Below are positions 45,222 through 57,089 of a DNA stretch of 64,000 nucleotides, piece after piece. The position numbers and the translations under genes were made by a program. The stretch covers positions 26,583,001 through 26,647,000 of the forward strand of contig NC_091968.1 in NCBI RefSeq assembly GCF_036711975.1, written 5' to 3'. Each line of letters starts with the position of its first letter. Positions within the stretch are counted from its first letter, which is position 1. The stretch is from Onthophagus taurus. Its lineage: Eukaryota > Arthropoda > Insecta > Coleoptera > Scarabaeidae. The notes beneath the pieces are model-generated. The model was given only the letters and a program-made list of their open reading frames with translations, was not told the DNA's origin and ran no database searches.

Positions 45222-45646
45222 TACAGCGTGTCCCGTATCTTCCGCATCAGAGCATTATACGGTTGTAGAATACATTATTCTGAAGCGATCTTTCTAATAA
45301 AATTTTTTCGAAATGTTTATAATAACCGCACGGGAACTGTTTAACGACGACCAATAACGGACAACTTTGATTCATCGAAAAAGTTTATTTCTCTTTCCAT
45401 GACGAATTTATTGGTGAGTACACGTGGGAAACGAGTTATCATCGGCGTAGCGGACCGGCCGAGGGTGGCACCGATTACCTGAGTCTGATTTGCGATCTAC
45501 TGATTGGACGAAAAACAGTTCCTTTAAACAGTTCCCGTGCGGTTATTATAAACATTTCGAAAAAATTTTATTAGAAAGATCGCTTCAGAATAATGTATCC
45601 TACAACCGTATAATGCTCTGATGCGGAAGATACGGGACACGCTGTA
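45222..45646. mobile_element. Young fold-back element, ~125-bp arms
   Basis: It starts TACAGCGTGTCCCGTATCTT and ends AAGATACGGGACACGCTGTA. The arms 45222-45345 and 45518-45646 are nearly identical inverted copies around a ~170-bp GC-richer loop. The TACAGCGTG ends are a variant of the TACAGGGTG group. It has no coding content. Confidence 0.85.
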
Positions 45647-45649
45647 TAG

Positions 45650-47300
45650 AATGTGGGACAAGACACACAAAGAAAATTTTATTTTCTTCACACAGACGGA
45701 TTACAGCATTTTAAAACGTGATGCTAAATTGTTAAATCGTTTGGCATGTGGCATAAAACAAGACTCTAACTCTTGGACATCATTTGTATCCACTTATTTA
45801 TGAGAAGTCTTGTTAACTCATCACTGCGACTTATAATATTTATTGTAACTTGCGCCCTCCGATAGTTTCGGGCAGATCTAGTCCTTAGTATTGCGCCAAA
45901 GTGCCTTTGTGTCGGTAGGTGTCAGATAAACCTTTTCGAAAATTTTACGTCTTAGGCAGCTTCTGACTCGTCGTTCCAAAGTCAACAAGTTTCATTCTCA
46001 GCTTATCCAAACTTGAAGAGAAGGTAATTTAAGGAGTCCCCTTTGCTGAAGCATACAACCTTTCTAGTTTTGTTTTGCGACGAATTATCATATTCTTCGT
46101 CTTTCTGTGTTCTGGAAAATCATTCCAGTGCAAAGCTTTCTTTGAGTCCTCCCATCTTTGGCCTTTTCAATATCCACAATGTCCTGTATATTCTTTGACC
46201 AGTGCGGATTTACACGTGTAGGCCTGAATTGCCATTAGGGCAGCACTTCATCAAGGTTCAAAATGGTGCAGAAGGTTTTAAGGCTGGAAAGTGGTTGTAT
46301 CCGGCTTCAAGTTTTAATGAGGCCAGGGCTCTTCTTTTGAGTTGAGGAAACATGATACATATAATACAGCAGGGTTTATTACATGGTTTATCTTTATCAC
46401 TGTTCATCACTGTTTATGGTTTATCTCCTGAAAAGTTGATTGCCACCTCCCTCTCCATCTCTTTGGACCAACATCAATTGCACTTTTTTCCCCATCTCAC
46501 AATGTCTTGAACATTGTATTAGTCTCTGATGCCGGAGTTTCTAATTCTGTGCTATTTATCTAATTTCTTGAAATTATCCTTCATTTCTACATGTTCTTAG
46601 TTTTGTTCGGGTATTCGCGTATTTCAAAAGTCTGCTCTTTATTATCCATACGCATGAATTTTGTTGATCTGACTTTTCAGGAAATTTGCACAAAATCATG
46701 AGTGCTTGAGATGTGCATAGCCAAGTGAGATAATTCCATGACTTGTTTGATAGGGGTGTTATTGACTACCAGCTTACATCTTATTGGCTCCCTTGCTACC
46801 ACCATGCATTGAGTTTTTGAAGTTGAAACAGCCAAGATAAGTCATCCACGTTGCATATTACAGATTTTCTTTTGGCCCACTATGTTTAACAAAAATGAGC
46901 TGAAACTACCGCCTTGTCTGATGTCACGTATTATTGCAATATCTTCTGTATTATTATAAAGGGGTTTATATTTCCATATCACATAAAGGAAGCAGCATCC
47001 TGTCAGCAAATCGGCAAATCATAATTATCCAGTAAGTTCTAGTAAGTATGTAGAATGTTGTTACAAGTGTAAAAAATACAAACATCGCCGGACATCTATG
47101 TCCCTCTATGTCTACTCGTATTAAAGCTAAGGTATACTTGGAGCGCGTGATACATCACTTGATTAAGCGACATTTTATCGTTTTTAGAGATTTTCAAGCT
47201 GTCTGGTAGGTAAAGGTGTAACTTATGTTAGAAAAAATGCAGAATACCGAAAAACCTAAAATACTATTTGTTTTCAAGGATAAAGCTAAGCTCCAATCAC
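45650..47300. other. Degraded transposon-rich region
   Basis: No intact gene. On the minus strand near 46210-46100 a piece reads WTKNIQDIVDIEKAKDGRTQ, and near 46510-46440 a similar piece, in the style of the extreme C-terminus of RTE-like non-LTR elements. Both are weak. The rest shows nothing I can support. Confidence 0.3.
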
Positions 47301-47399
47301 GCAATCACCAAGAAATTCTACAATAGAAAAAATAGATAAAACTACAGTTTCAGGCGAGTGTCGTTTTCTAGATGTTAGTATAAAATTAAAAGTGTATGC

Positions 47400-49115
47400 C
47401 TTTTATTTTATATAGAATTTAAGTCTAACTAGTTTCGGCCCTTAGCCATCTTCAGAGACTCTACAAATAGATTAACATCTCTCATCTTATCCATTTTATA
47501 AACCACAGCGGTAGGACGCGCTTGGTAGCTATGTTGCATACTTTTATTGCACTAAAACTAGAACTAACACTAGACTGAAGACTGATGACTATGTTGTATT
47601 TTTTTATTGAACTAAAACTACAACGAGAACTAGAAACATTCGGGTTTAGTCGTGAAAAGAACTTTCAGTTGTCAATGTCAACTTTAATTTTATTATTATA
47701 TTCGTAATCTTCATAAAATAACCTTTAAAATGAGTCCAAACTCGACATATTTAACTTTAATATTAATGGAAATGCAATCACTTCCGGTTTGAAACGTCAA
47801 CGTCAATTTTGACATATTTGTCATCTTCATTAAAAAACCTTTAAAATGAGTCCAAACATGATGCATTTATCTCAAAAAACAAAAAAGTTTGAATAAAAAA
47901 CATTAAACCCGAAGTTAGCAACAATGAAGATAGCAATTTAATTTTTAAATATTCATACCAACCTTAATTTTTTATTTTTTTTTTGTTATATTTTTGTTTT
48001 TGTGACAAATATTAAGACATTTTATAAAAATTAAGAATATGTCAAAATGACATTGACATTTCAAATCGGAAGTTGCTTATATCTCGAGTAATATTGGATT
48101 TAAACGTATCATGTTTGGACTCATTTTAAAGGATTTTTCACGACGATTACAAATATGTAAAATTGACGTTGACATTTTTAACCGGAAGTTGACCATAACT
48201 TCATTAATATTGGAGATAAATATGTCGTGTTTGTACTCATTTTATAGGATTTTTAATGAAAATTACAAATATGTCAAAATTGAGGTTGACATTTTAAACC
48301 TGAAGTTAGTTATCATATAATAGACAAATAGACAACTTCATAGTGTTCTTTCATGATGTATTCTTTATTAAAAAAACATTTAAAATGAGTCCAAACAAGA
48401 CGCACTTATCTCAAAAAAGTTAGAATAAAAAACATTAAACTGGAAGTTAGCAACAATGAAGTTAGCAATTTAATTTTTAAATATTAATACCAACCTTAAT
48501 TTTTAATTTTTTTTTTATTATATTTTAGTTTTTAAGACATTTTATAAAAATTAAGAATATGTCAAAATGGCATTGACATTTCAAACCGGAAGTTGCCTAT
48601 ATCTCGAGTAATATTGGAATTAAACGTATCATGTTTGGACTCATTTTAAAGGATTTTTCACGACGATTACAGATATGTCAAAATTGACGTTGACATTCTT
48701 AACCGGAAGTTGACCATAACTTCATTAATATTAAAGATAAATATGTCGTGTTTGTACTCATTTTAAAGGATTTTTAATGAAGATTACAAATATGTTAAAA
48801 TTGAGGTTGATATTTTACACCGGAAGTTAGTTATCACATAATAGAAGTTTTATAATTGAAGTTAATCTAGTGTTAGTCATTTTTCCGCACTTTCTTTTTA
48901 TTTTTAACGTATTTTTTTGGTCATTGATTAAAAATATTCGTCGATTTTTAAGCTACATTTTGTTAAAAGAGTGGTTAAATTTTAACCTGTTTTAAACTTT
49001 TTTAACAAAACAGAAATATTAAGAAGCTTATTTGTAAAATGGATAAAATGAGAGTCTCTGAAGATGGCCCCTAAATTCTATATAAAATAAAAACCAGTTT
49101 AAAAGTACAAAATCA
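47400..49115. mobile_element. Composite with inverted ends around a satellite block
   Basis: The left segment TTTTATTTTATATAGAATTT ...CCATCTTCAGAGACTCT (47401-47465) is answered by inverted AGAGTCTCTGAAGATGG and AAATTCTATATAAAATAAAA (49052-49090). Between them are a CTAG repeat (47560-47655) and a TTCCGG satellite block (47660-48850). On the minus strand 47422-47460 carries a hammerhead-like motif. Confidence 0.6.
47660..48850. repeat. TTCCGG-type satellite block
   Basis: Alternating-orientation monomers as at 19.5 kb: AAAATGAGTCCAAAC, then GTTTGGACTCATTTTAAAGG, with ACCGGAAGTTGACCATAACT. The 69-codon frame seen inside is incidental. Confidence 0.75.
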
Positions 49116-49129
49116 AACTCTACATTAAT

Positions 49130-49685
49130 TCTTCAAAAATTTTTACACGAATCGTCATCATTTTGTCTCTAGTTTTGGTGATTAAATTAAACAGAAACAG
49201 CCTGTATAATTGTAAAACATAACGAGTGACCAAACGGCTTCTGTGATTGGGATAAAAATGGACAGGCACCAAACAATTTTCAATAGTTTGTGCCTGTCTA
49301 TTCTGAGAAGTCTTATATTTTTAGAGATCTCGTTTTTCTCAACATTATTCATTTCTCGCTTAGTGAAGTGATGCATGACGCGGTCCACTTAAGGTTGAAA
49401 CAAAGATTGACAATGTAATGCAAAAGTTATATTGGTTCTAAAACAGATCCTAGCAGTATTTCTGAAATAGTAAAGCTTTAATTCAAAATTAGAGCCATTT
49501 TGATACAAAGTATCAAGTACAACGGGTTTACAACTAAAGTACATTCTTATCAAATTTTGTATGTATAGCACCATTTATAATTTGACTAAAATTGAAATCT
49601 CTTTATTCGTATACTTATAAAAAATCAAAATATAAATATTTGATTTAAACCAAAGATCATTAAAAGATCAAAAATAAAGCTTTTA
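49130..49685. other. AT-rich intergenic sequence
   Basis: Short frames on the minus strand (49182-49574) have no family resemblance and no splice context I can defend. Nothing else is seen. Confidence 0.3.
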
Positions 49686-50400
49686 TAATCAAACATCGTC
49701 CGTTGTAGAAAATCCTTTTAAAGATCGCGTCGCACAGATAATCGTAACAAAACCAATCCCCATTGGGGCCCAATGAGCGATAACGCGCCCCCCCATTTTT
49801 ACCATTGACTCGTGTGCAACGGCGCTTTTGCACAACGCTAATGGCTCTCCGAAGACCATTATATGCGCGATCCCGTCGGTTTCTTGCTTGTAATGGGGCC
49901 TCGTGCCGGCACTCGACTTCGACTCTTCACCCATTGTCCGGTAGTCTCCAAAAAAAAAAACCCTCACATTCAATACAACCTCAAAATCCTTCAGTTTTCT
50001 GTCTTTCAAGTCGACGTTAAAATAGAAAAAAAATAAATAAATTTGAATTAATACGATAATTTATAAAATTATTTGATTTCGTAACGATTACCTTTGGGTC
50101 AGTGACTTCTTCGTTTTAAATGCGGCGCGAATGAATAGGTCCATCATCAAAACGGGAGCGGTTTTGCGAACGTAATAGGCTCGTTAGGCTGGTTTAGTCT
50201 CGCGCAAATTGCGGCCTTCGACGCGGCAGCGGCGGCATCAGCCGGGGGAGTCCCCGCGTCGATCTCCTCTCTCAATTACTGCCAATCAGTGCGGCGTTTG
50301 TACACCGACGTGCTCATCTCTCCCGGCCTTTAGTTAAAGCATCCCGATAACCACCCCATTTAACGATGCAAATCGAGACACAAACTTCCTACTTCACCAA
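49686..50400. promoter_or_regulatory. GC-rich non-coding island
   Basis: Composition changes abruptly to CpG-rich sequence (GGCAGCGGCGGCATCAGCCG near 50228, CATTGGGGCCCAATG near 49762). A 106-codon minus-strand frame (49689-50009) looks like chance, as it matches no family and stops within the island. The island may be a conserved regulatory element or promoter; this is inference. Confidence 0.3.
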
Positions 50401-50639
50401 ACTCTCTTTATATCATTATTTCACTCTTTCAACGTTCATAAAGAAAAATTATAAAAGAACTAAATAAATAGGTTTAATGGAATGAGATGATAATGATTTG
50501 TGACGGTTTGTGTTTGGTTTTGATGGTAGCATTGATTATTAATACGTGGATGGGAGTGTTCATAAACACACCTCAATATACACCTTCGGAATAGGTGAAC
50601 AGCTCAAAGGCCCGTTCGTGACGTCAGCGCTGACTAACA

Positions 50640-50700
50640 ATTGGAATTAGAACTAACACTAGAACCAGAAACATTTGGGTTTAAGTGTGCCTCTCTTAAG
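50640..50700. repeat. CTAG repeat fragment
   Basis: AGAACTAACACTAGAACCAG, then GTTTAAGTGTGCCTCTCTTAAGACGGC. It truncates the pogo-like fragment that follows. Confidence 0.6.
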
Positions 50701-50985
50701 ACGGCTAAACTTTATGTATCTCTCTATCTCTTCAAACCATTTTCTTATGTCGTTTTCTGACACGCAACTGCTTGCGGCAGTTACTCCTTCAGAGGTTCTA
50801 AATGTAATATCAGAATGACGTTTCAAAAATGCTTTGAACCAACCGATTCCTGGTTTGTTGTTTGCAAAGGGATTTTTCCTTGGGTTTTCTTTCAGAAAGT
50901 TCATACTATTTATATCTAGAAAACTATTAAAAACAAATGGTTTGAATGAATGAAACCTGCGTATTCGAAATATTCGAGCCAAAAT
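50701..50985 (-). pseudogene. Pogo/Tigger-type transposase DNA-binding fragment
   Basis: The frame contains NPFANNKPGIGWFKAFLKRH, the segment FRTSEGVTAASSCVSE and IRKWFEEIERY, the pattern of the second helix-turn-helix (Tc5/CENP-B-like) of pogo transposases. The catalytic domain is absent, and the 3' side is cut by the CTAG repeat. It may still be an open frame, but it is not a full gene. Confidence 0.65.
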
Positions 50986-51139
50986 GGTGGTTTGACAGCT
51001 TGTCAGTGCATCTTACTACTTATCTACAAAAATAATGCCGTCTTGTTGCCTTTGGAGCAAAAATAGCAGTAAGAAGAGCTTCGACTCTTCAAAGTACCAC
51101 GAGAGAGGCGTAATTTTATCAACAGAACGACATAGTTTT

Positions 51140-52240
51140 ACCAACCTTAATTTTATTATTATATTCGTAATCTTCATAAAATAACCTTTAAAATGAGTCC
51201 AAACTTGAGGCATTTATCTCAAAAAACCAAAAAGTTCGAACTTTCAACTCTTAATTTTGACATATTTGTTAACTTCATAAAAAATCCTTTAAAATGAGTC
51301 CAAACTCGACATATTTAACTTTAATATTAATGGAAATGTAATCACTTCCGGTTTGAAATGTCAACGTCAATTTTGACATATTTGTCATCTTGATTAAAAA
51401 ACCTTTAAAATGAGTCCAAAGATGACGCACTTATCTCAAAAAATAAAAAAGTTAGAATAAAAAACATTAAACCCGAAGTTAGCAACAATGAAGATAGAAA
51501 TTTAATTTTTAAATATTATTAGCAATCTTAATTTTTTTTTAATATATTTGTATTTTTGTGATAAATTTTAAGACATTTTATAAAAATTAAGAATATATCA
51601 AAATGACATTGACATTTCAAACCGGAAATTGATTATATCTCTAGCAATATTGGAATTAAACGTATCATGTTTGGACTCATTTTAAAGGATTTTTGACGAC
51701 GTTTACAAATCTGTCAAAATTGAGGTTGACATTTCTAACCGGAAGTTGATCTTCATTAATATTGAAGATAAATATGTCGTGTTTGTACTCACTTTAAAGG
51801 ATTTTTAATAAAGATTACAAATATGTCAAAATTGAGGTTGACATTTCACACTTGAAGTTAGTTAAATATTAATACCAACCTTAATTGCCGTTTTTTTTAT
51901 TATATTATTGTTTTTGTAACAAATATTAAGATATTTTATAAAAATTAAGAATATGTCAAAATGACGTTGACATTTCAAACCGGAAGTTGACCATATTAAT
52001 ATTGAAGATAAATATGTCGTGTTTGTACTCAATTTAAAGGATTTTTAATGAAGATTACAAATATGTAAAAATTAAGGTTGACATTTTAAACCTGAGGTTA
52101 GTTATCATATAATAAACAAATGGACAACTTCATGGTGTTCTTTCATGATGTATTCTTTATTAAAAAAACGTTTGCACTGTATCCAAACATGAACATTTAT
52201 CTCAAAAAACAAAAAAGAGAATAAAGAGCATTAACCTTGA
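51140..52240. repeat. TTCCGG-type satellite block
   Basis: It has the same alternating monomers as the other four blocks, with more divergence and internal deletions. It ends at a CTAG repeat edge (52240-52270). Confidence 0.75.
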
Positions 52241-52397
52241 CTGTTTTTAGTTATAGGTCTAGTCAAAGATTAGAGAATAAACAAAATGCGACGCTAAAGA
52301 GAAACGAGTTTTGAGAAGAGATAGAAGACATTCCACTTTAAATGTCCTGGCAATAACTAACCTAACATACAAATGTGACAGTTGGCATATTCTAACC

Positions 52398-53385
52398 TAC
52401 AGTGTGTCCCAGGATAGATGTTACAAGAGATATATTGACTTAAAAGTTTTTGAATTTTATTTTAATACTGAGGAATTAAGCCCTGCTTGGTGTAAAGAGA
52501 ATTTTAAGAATATTTTCATATTTTGAAAACAAAGTCGGCCTTGACAGTGAATCAAAAACTATTTTTAGTTTAGGTAAAGTAACCTTTTTGTTCATGATAC
52601 GGAAAAATTTTATTTAAAAAAGTTGTTCAAAATGAGAAATTATGGTCCTATACAAAATTTCAGAAGGATCTATCTGCTTTGGTTGAACCATCACATTTTA
52701 GTTTAAATAACATAAATGTTGTATAATTTTATTTTATTTATAAAAAGTCTAACGTACACACTGTCGTTTATTCAACATAATAACCACCCTTTGTTGCACA
52801 CTTTTCTATACAATGCCTGAATTCTCTTAACCTAATTTTCTATTGTCGTTATATTTCTTTTTCTCGCATAACAGTCATATATGTGAGATTAGTATTAGGA
52901 AATCTCTCGTTAAACTGCTGCACCACTGCTCTTACAATTAGTGCACTTGGCCCAAGCCCATAACACTATACGACGTAAATTTTCTGTTCTAATATTAAAA
53001 TAATGCAAGAGTAATCGAAAAGTGAATTAAAACTGAGGGATAATACATTTTTTTTATGGCATTTTTCATTGTTTTTGTTTACTCTGATCTAATCTAAAAT
53101 ATAGTAATTTAATCAATGTAGGTACATCTTTCTGGAATTTTGCATGGTGCCAAAATTTTTCATACTGAACAAGTTTTCTTAATAAAATTTTGCCGTATCA
53201 TAAACAAAAAGCCTACTTTACCTGAACTAAAAATAGTTGAATGAAAAAATTGATTTTCAAAATATGAAAATATACTTAAAATTCTCTCCACACCAAGCAG
53301 AGCTTAATTCCCCATCCTTAAAATAAAATTCAAATATTTTTAGGTCATTATACCTATTGTAACATCTATCCTGGGACACACTGTA
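52398..53385. mobile_element. Fold-back element with a transposase wreck
   Basis: It starts TACAGTGTGTCCCAGGATAG and ends CTATCCTGGGACACACTGTA. The arms are about 130 bp. Its flanks (52300-52375 and 53400-53470) are diverged direct repeats of each other (GATAGAAGACATTCCA against GATAGAAAACATTCCA). The centre encodes, on the minus strand, a degraded transposase piece. Confidence 0.75.
52760..52965 (-). pseudogene. Tc1/mariner-type helix-turn-helix remnant
   Basis: Minus-strand reading gives VRAVVQQFNERFPNTNLTYM, followed after stops by LREFRHCIEKCATKGGYYVE. These resemble the N-terminal HTH and the C-terminal end of insect mariner-like transposases with a DUF4817-type N-terminus. Several stops show it is dead and most of the catalytic domain is missing. 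Confidence 0.4.
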
Positions 53386-53569
53386 TATAAGATGAGACGT
53401 TAGAGTGAGAAACCCTAGTTTTGAAAAAAGATAGAAAACATTCCAATTTAAATGTCCTGACAATAACAAATCATACCAAATTAAATGTCCATAGCATTCA
53501 AGGTCATAAAAAATGGTAGTCCTACATCAAAGGTGCCTACACGAAGCGTCGCATCTTGTTTATTCTTTA

Positions 53570-54010
53570 ATCTTTGGTCTAGTGTTAGTTCTAGTTTAAC
53601 ATTAACACTAACACAACAATTAGAACTAGAATTATTCGGGTTTAGCAGTATGGAGAGACGTGCGGCTTTTTTGTTCTAGTTTTACACTAGTACTATCACT
53701 AGAACTAACATTATACCTATAAATAAAATCATTTGGGTTTAGACTAGAATTAGAATCATTCAGGTTTAGCCGTCTTAGGAGACGTGCGGCTAAACCCGAA
53801 TGATTCTAATTCTAGGTATAGTGCTAGTCCTAGTTTTACACCTACACTATTTCTATGTAGAACTAACACTATACCTAGATCTAGAATCATTTGGGTTTAG
53901 CCGCACGTCTCTTAAGACGGCTAAACCTGAATGATTCTAGTTCTAGGTTTTGTATTAGTTCCAATGATAGTGGTAGTGTAAGACTAGAACTAACAGAATG
54001 AACCAAAGGG
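53570..54010. repeat. CTAG-rich palindromic repeat, multiple units
   Basis: Several consecutive palindromic units: TCTAGTTTTACACTAG, AACTAACACTATACCTAG, AATCATTCGGGTTTAGCCG, then GTCTTAGGAGACGTGCGGCT and the mirror. Each unit is about 120 bp and reads the same on both strands. Confidence 0.85.
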
Positions 54011-54600
54011 AGGGGTATGAACCAAAGTTTGGGGGAAAAAAATTAGGTTGGTATTAAAAGTAACTAGATCTAGGGATTTTTAGAAAAGTAAATAGAAAAA
54101 TTTAAATACAATGGCGCCACCTAGATTTGAGTGTGGTGAATAAATAAAACACAAATTTAATAAATAAAAATTAATATATTTATTTTAAAACACATTTTTA
54201 GTGTTATCTTATGCTAACTAGCACTACCTACCACTGCCACTAGAACTAACACAAGACCTAGAACTAGAATCATTCGGGTTTAGCCGTCTTGAGAGACGTG
54301 CGGCTAAACCCGAATGATTCTAGTTTTAGGTCTTGTGTTAGTTCTAGTGATAGTGTAAAACTAGAACTAACACTAGACCTACAACTAGAAAGTTTCCGGC
54401 ATTAGTCTAGAATGTGTTTTAAAATAAATATATTAATTTTTATTTATTAAATTTGTGTTTTATTTATTCACCACACTCAAATCTAGGTGGCGCCATTGTA
54501 TATAAATTTTTCTATTTACTTTTCTAAAAATGCCTAGATCTAGTTACTTTTAATACCAACCTAATTTTTTTCCCCCAAACTTTGATTCATACCTCTCCCT
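54007..54600. mobile_element. Inverted duplication with central CTAG palindromes
   Basis: The left arm 54007-54197 and right arm 54410-54600 are inverted copies (CCTAGATTTGAGTGTGGTGA against TCACCACACTCAAATCTAGG). The centre (54200-54408) is CTAG-repeat palindrome. Each arm contains AGGTGGCGCC or its complement (54113-54122, 54485-54494), the insect CTCF core. Confidence 0.75.
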
Positions 54601-54835
54601 ATACTTAATACATTGAAACGTGACGTCACCGCAGGATTGGCAGTTAGAGGGCGCCGCGACCGCCATCTATAGGTTATCAGGCCAACCACACCCTTTTAGT
54701 TTCACCACCCACCGCTAGGTGGCGTCGCACGAGGTAGGCAACCAACAACGCATGCGCGTGTGACGTCACGAAAGAATGAAGGAATCCTTCCGCTGCAGAA
54801 CTCTCATTATTCCCCTACTTGTTGTATATTTGTAT
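54601..54835. other. GC-rich segment with paired TGACGTCA sites
   Basis: It holds GTGACGTCACC near 54610 and GTGACGTCACG near 54765 with CCACCGCTAGGTGGCG between them, a close CTCF-type match. It is non-coding. It may be a MITE or a regulatory element. Confidence 0.4.
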
Positions 54836-54869
54836 TGAAGTAAAACTAGAACTAGAATGTTTTTAGGCG

Positions 54870-56392
54870 GCCAGCAACATCTCGAATTTTCTTAGTATAA
54901 TTTTTGCTAAAAAACTGACCAATAGTAATTTTAATTATTTTTATCTTTAGTTAATAAATTTAATTTAATTATAGGTGAGAAATAAATAAAAATAAAATTT
55001 TACAATTCTTTATTAGACATTAGAAAATACAAATAAATATTACATTAATTATAATAGATAAATCGTAACAAACATCATTTAGTCTCGAAATGTACACAAA
55101 AAAAAAATATAGATGAAAAAAAACCTGTCGCCTATTAACTATGTGGTAATTACTTGTATTTTTTTGTGATTAATTAACTAAACAATATAATACAATCCCT
55201 AATAACGTATTGGGAGGGCGTTTTTTTAAATTTATTTAAATATTAATATAGTTATTTACGACCATTTCTATTTAACAAAAACAAAAACGGTTGTTCTATT
55301 TTTTTAAAGATATCCTACGCGTAATAATTAATAATATACCGAGAGATTCGCATTTTATTAAATTCTTGCTTCTCCTTATCATAATAAATTCAGGTACTTT
55401 TCCTATCCCAATAAAAAACCGTACCTTTCATTTTCAAGATGAAAATAAAGTCGGTTCATCACACCAAACTAATTTGGCAGTATGACATTATTTTTTTCTT
55501 TAATCTAATCATAATATACCTTCTATAAATTCATAATACAACCCTTTTTAGCTTTAAATGTGAAGAAAAAAATATATAGTGGTTTTATTACGTATTGAAT
55601 ATTGTTAAGTGATGTGAAAATACAAAAATTATGTTATTACACGTTATCAAGGTTATATTTGTTTAAAATTAAACATTTGGTAAAGATAACAATATTGATT
55701 GGGATTAAATTAAATTAAATCATTCAATATGGCTTCTTTTTGTATGTTTTTTTTTTTTGGAGATTTTTAATATAAACCTTGATGCTTATGGGTGATGTAA
55801 ATATAAAAATATATCAAAATAATATCAATTTGTTAAACAAAAAAAATCAGATTGTTAAAAAAATCTTTTTTTTGGTGTTTTTCAATTTTTAAATAGTTTT
55901 TTAATTAATAATTTATTTCATATAGCTGCCTATAAGGAAACAAATTACACAAATCACGCAATTTTTTAATTAATTAAACAAAAATCGCGCGTACACAATA
56001 AGCCATAGTCCTTTCGATTAAGATCCATTTCTAATTAAATCAGTATAAGAATCGATTTATTCAAAAAAAATATATATAATCTAATAATAATAACTATAAA
56101 TTAATAAATAATTAACAAAAAATATAACGTACATCTTCAATTTTCAATAAATTTCCATCACAATTTATACACACCCAACTTTCTTTTAAACATCTAAGTA
56201 CACGTATTTGTAAAAAAATATTTACAATAATTATTACGAAAAAAAAATCTAAGATTAAGTATAAAACGTGATGAGAACTTAATGAAACACAGAAACAAAC
56301 AGACAAATTTTTTTTCCATTTCTCAATTTTCAAAAATTACCCACACAAAAAAAAAACATCCACAAAGAAACAACCAAATTTCGTTTAAACCC
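54870..56392 (-). other. Probable long 3' UTR / downstream region of the raw-like gene
   Basis: 1.5 kb of AT-rich sequence free of the repeats that crowd the rest of the window, directly downstream of the last exon on the minus strand, with many AATAAA-like words. Lack of repeats suggests constraint. No other gene is seen. Confidence 0.4.
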
Positions 56393-57030
56393 CTACCTTG
56401 ACCTTTGACATTCATCTACAGCGCATTGGACAGCCATCGTAACATTCTCAAATACTGGAACTTGTTTCCGTTTTGCTAAATCCGTCAAATACACCCTACC
56501 CCTATTATAATCCTTAACAGCTTGTTTACTTAACTTTTCATTACCCACCTCAATATCATCCTCACCTAAATGTTGCACACACAAAACAACTTTTCGATTC
56601 AAACCAATATAATAAGCGGCCATTATCATCGTCGTTAAACATCTCGTTTCATTCGAAACGACAAACAATAAAACACGACTCCGATCGATCGCCTTCCTCC
56701 ATTGCAAAACGGTGCTATCATCCAACGGTTCATCGTCGTAAAACGAATTGTTTGAAACGAAATATAACGATGTTGATCGAAGAACGTTTCCGTTCGTGAA
56801 ATTTTGATAGTTTGATAACGATGTTGAACAAGTTGTTGGGTTATAATAAGACAATCCGTGTTTCGAGATGAGATGTTCCGCTTGTAACCTCCACCGACGG
56901 CTGCTCGTGTGACAAGAACCACCGAGGAAGATATCGTGGATTTCCCGAGGATTTGTGATCACATTTCTGTTTGTTATTAAACTGTTGTCAGGTTGATATC
57001 GTGATGATTGTAAAGGTTGACTTACCCAAG
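56393..57030 (-). CDS. raw: Raw-like gene, last exon: nucleoside 2-deoxyribosyltransferase-like domain
   Basis: The exon opens at TTGTTATAG|CT and runs to TAG at 56393. After a polar leader (WVSQPLQSSRY), residues from NPREIHDIFLGGSC onward form a Rossmann-like NDT-type domain: FLGGSC, W/R helix, GLSYYNP, IDRSRVLLFVVSNET, MAAYYIGLNRKVVLCVQ, TMAVQCAVDEC. Drosophila Raw, a regulator of JNK signalling, is to my knowledge the insect protein with this domain; the symbol is given on that basis. The usual catalytic glutamate of NDTs (before IGYA) appears replaced by Met, so it may be a pseudoenzyme. The phase matches the exon at 63359-63867 (ATA G|CT). An alternative splice TCAAG|GTAGGG just before the stop could add an exon near 56190-56112. 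Confidence 0.7.
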
Positions 57031-57089
57031 CTATAACAAAAATAATAATTAAAATATTAATTTACAAATTTATCATATAACTCGCAATA

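Noticed and set aside
46100-46510. Possible RTE-type non-LTR coding remnant on the minus strand
   Set aside because: Only two short motif-like pieces with stops; too weak to list as a separate element.
49689-50009. 106-codon minus-strand frame
   Set aside because: GC-rich non-coding island; no recognisable domain and no splice partners found.
52311-53469. Two mirror-image ~70-codon frames (VSQDRCYKRY and VSQDRCYNRY)
   Set aside because: They are the two inverted arms of the 52398-53385 fold-back read outward-in; similarity is due to the inverted repeat, not to a gene family.
56112-56200. Possible extra last exon of the raw-like gene (WVCINCDGNL)
   Set aside because: Acceptor CTTAG|ATG and donor TCAAG|GTAGGG would be in phase, but the main frame already stops at a natural end and the added peptide matches nothing known. 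Kept only as an alternative.
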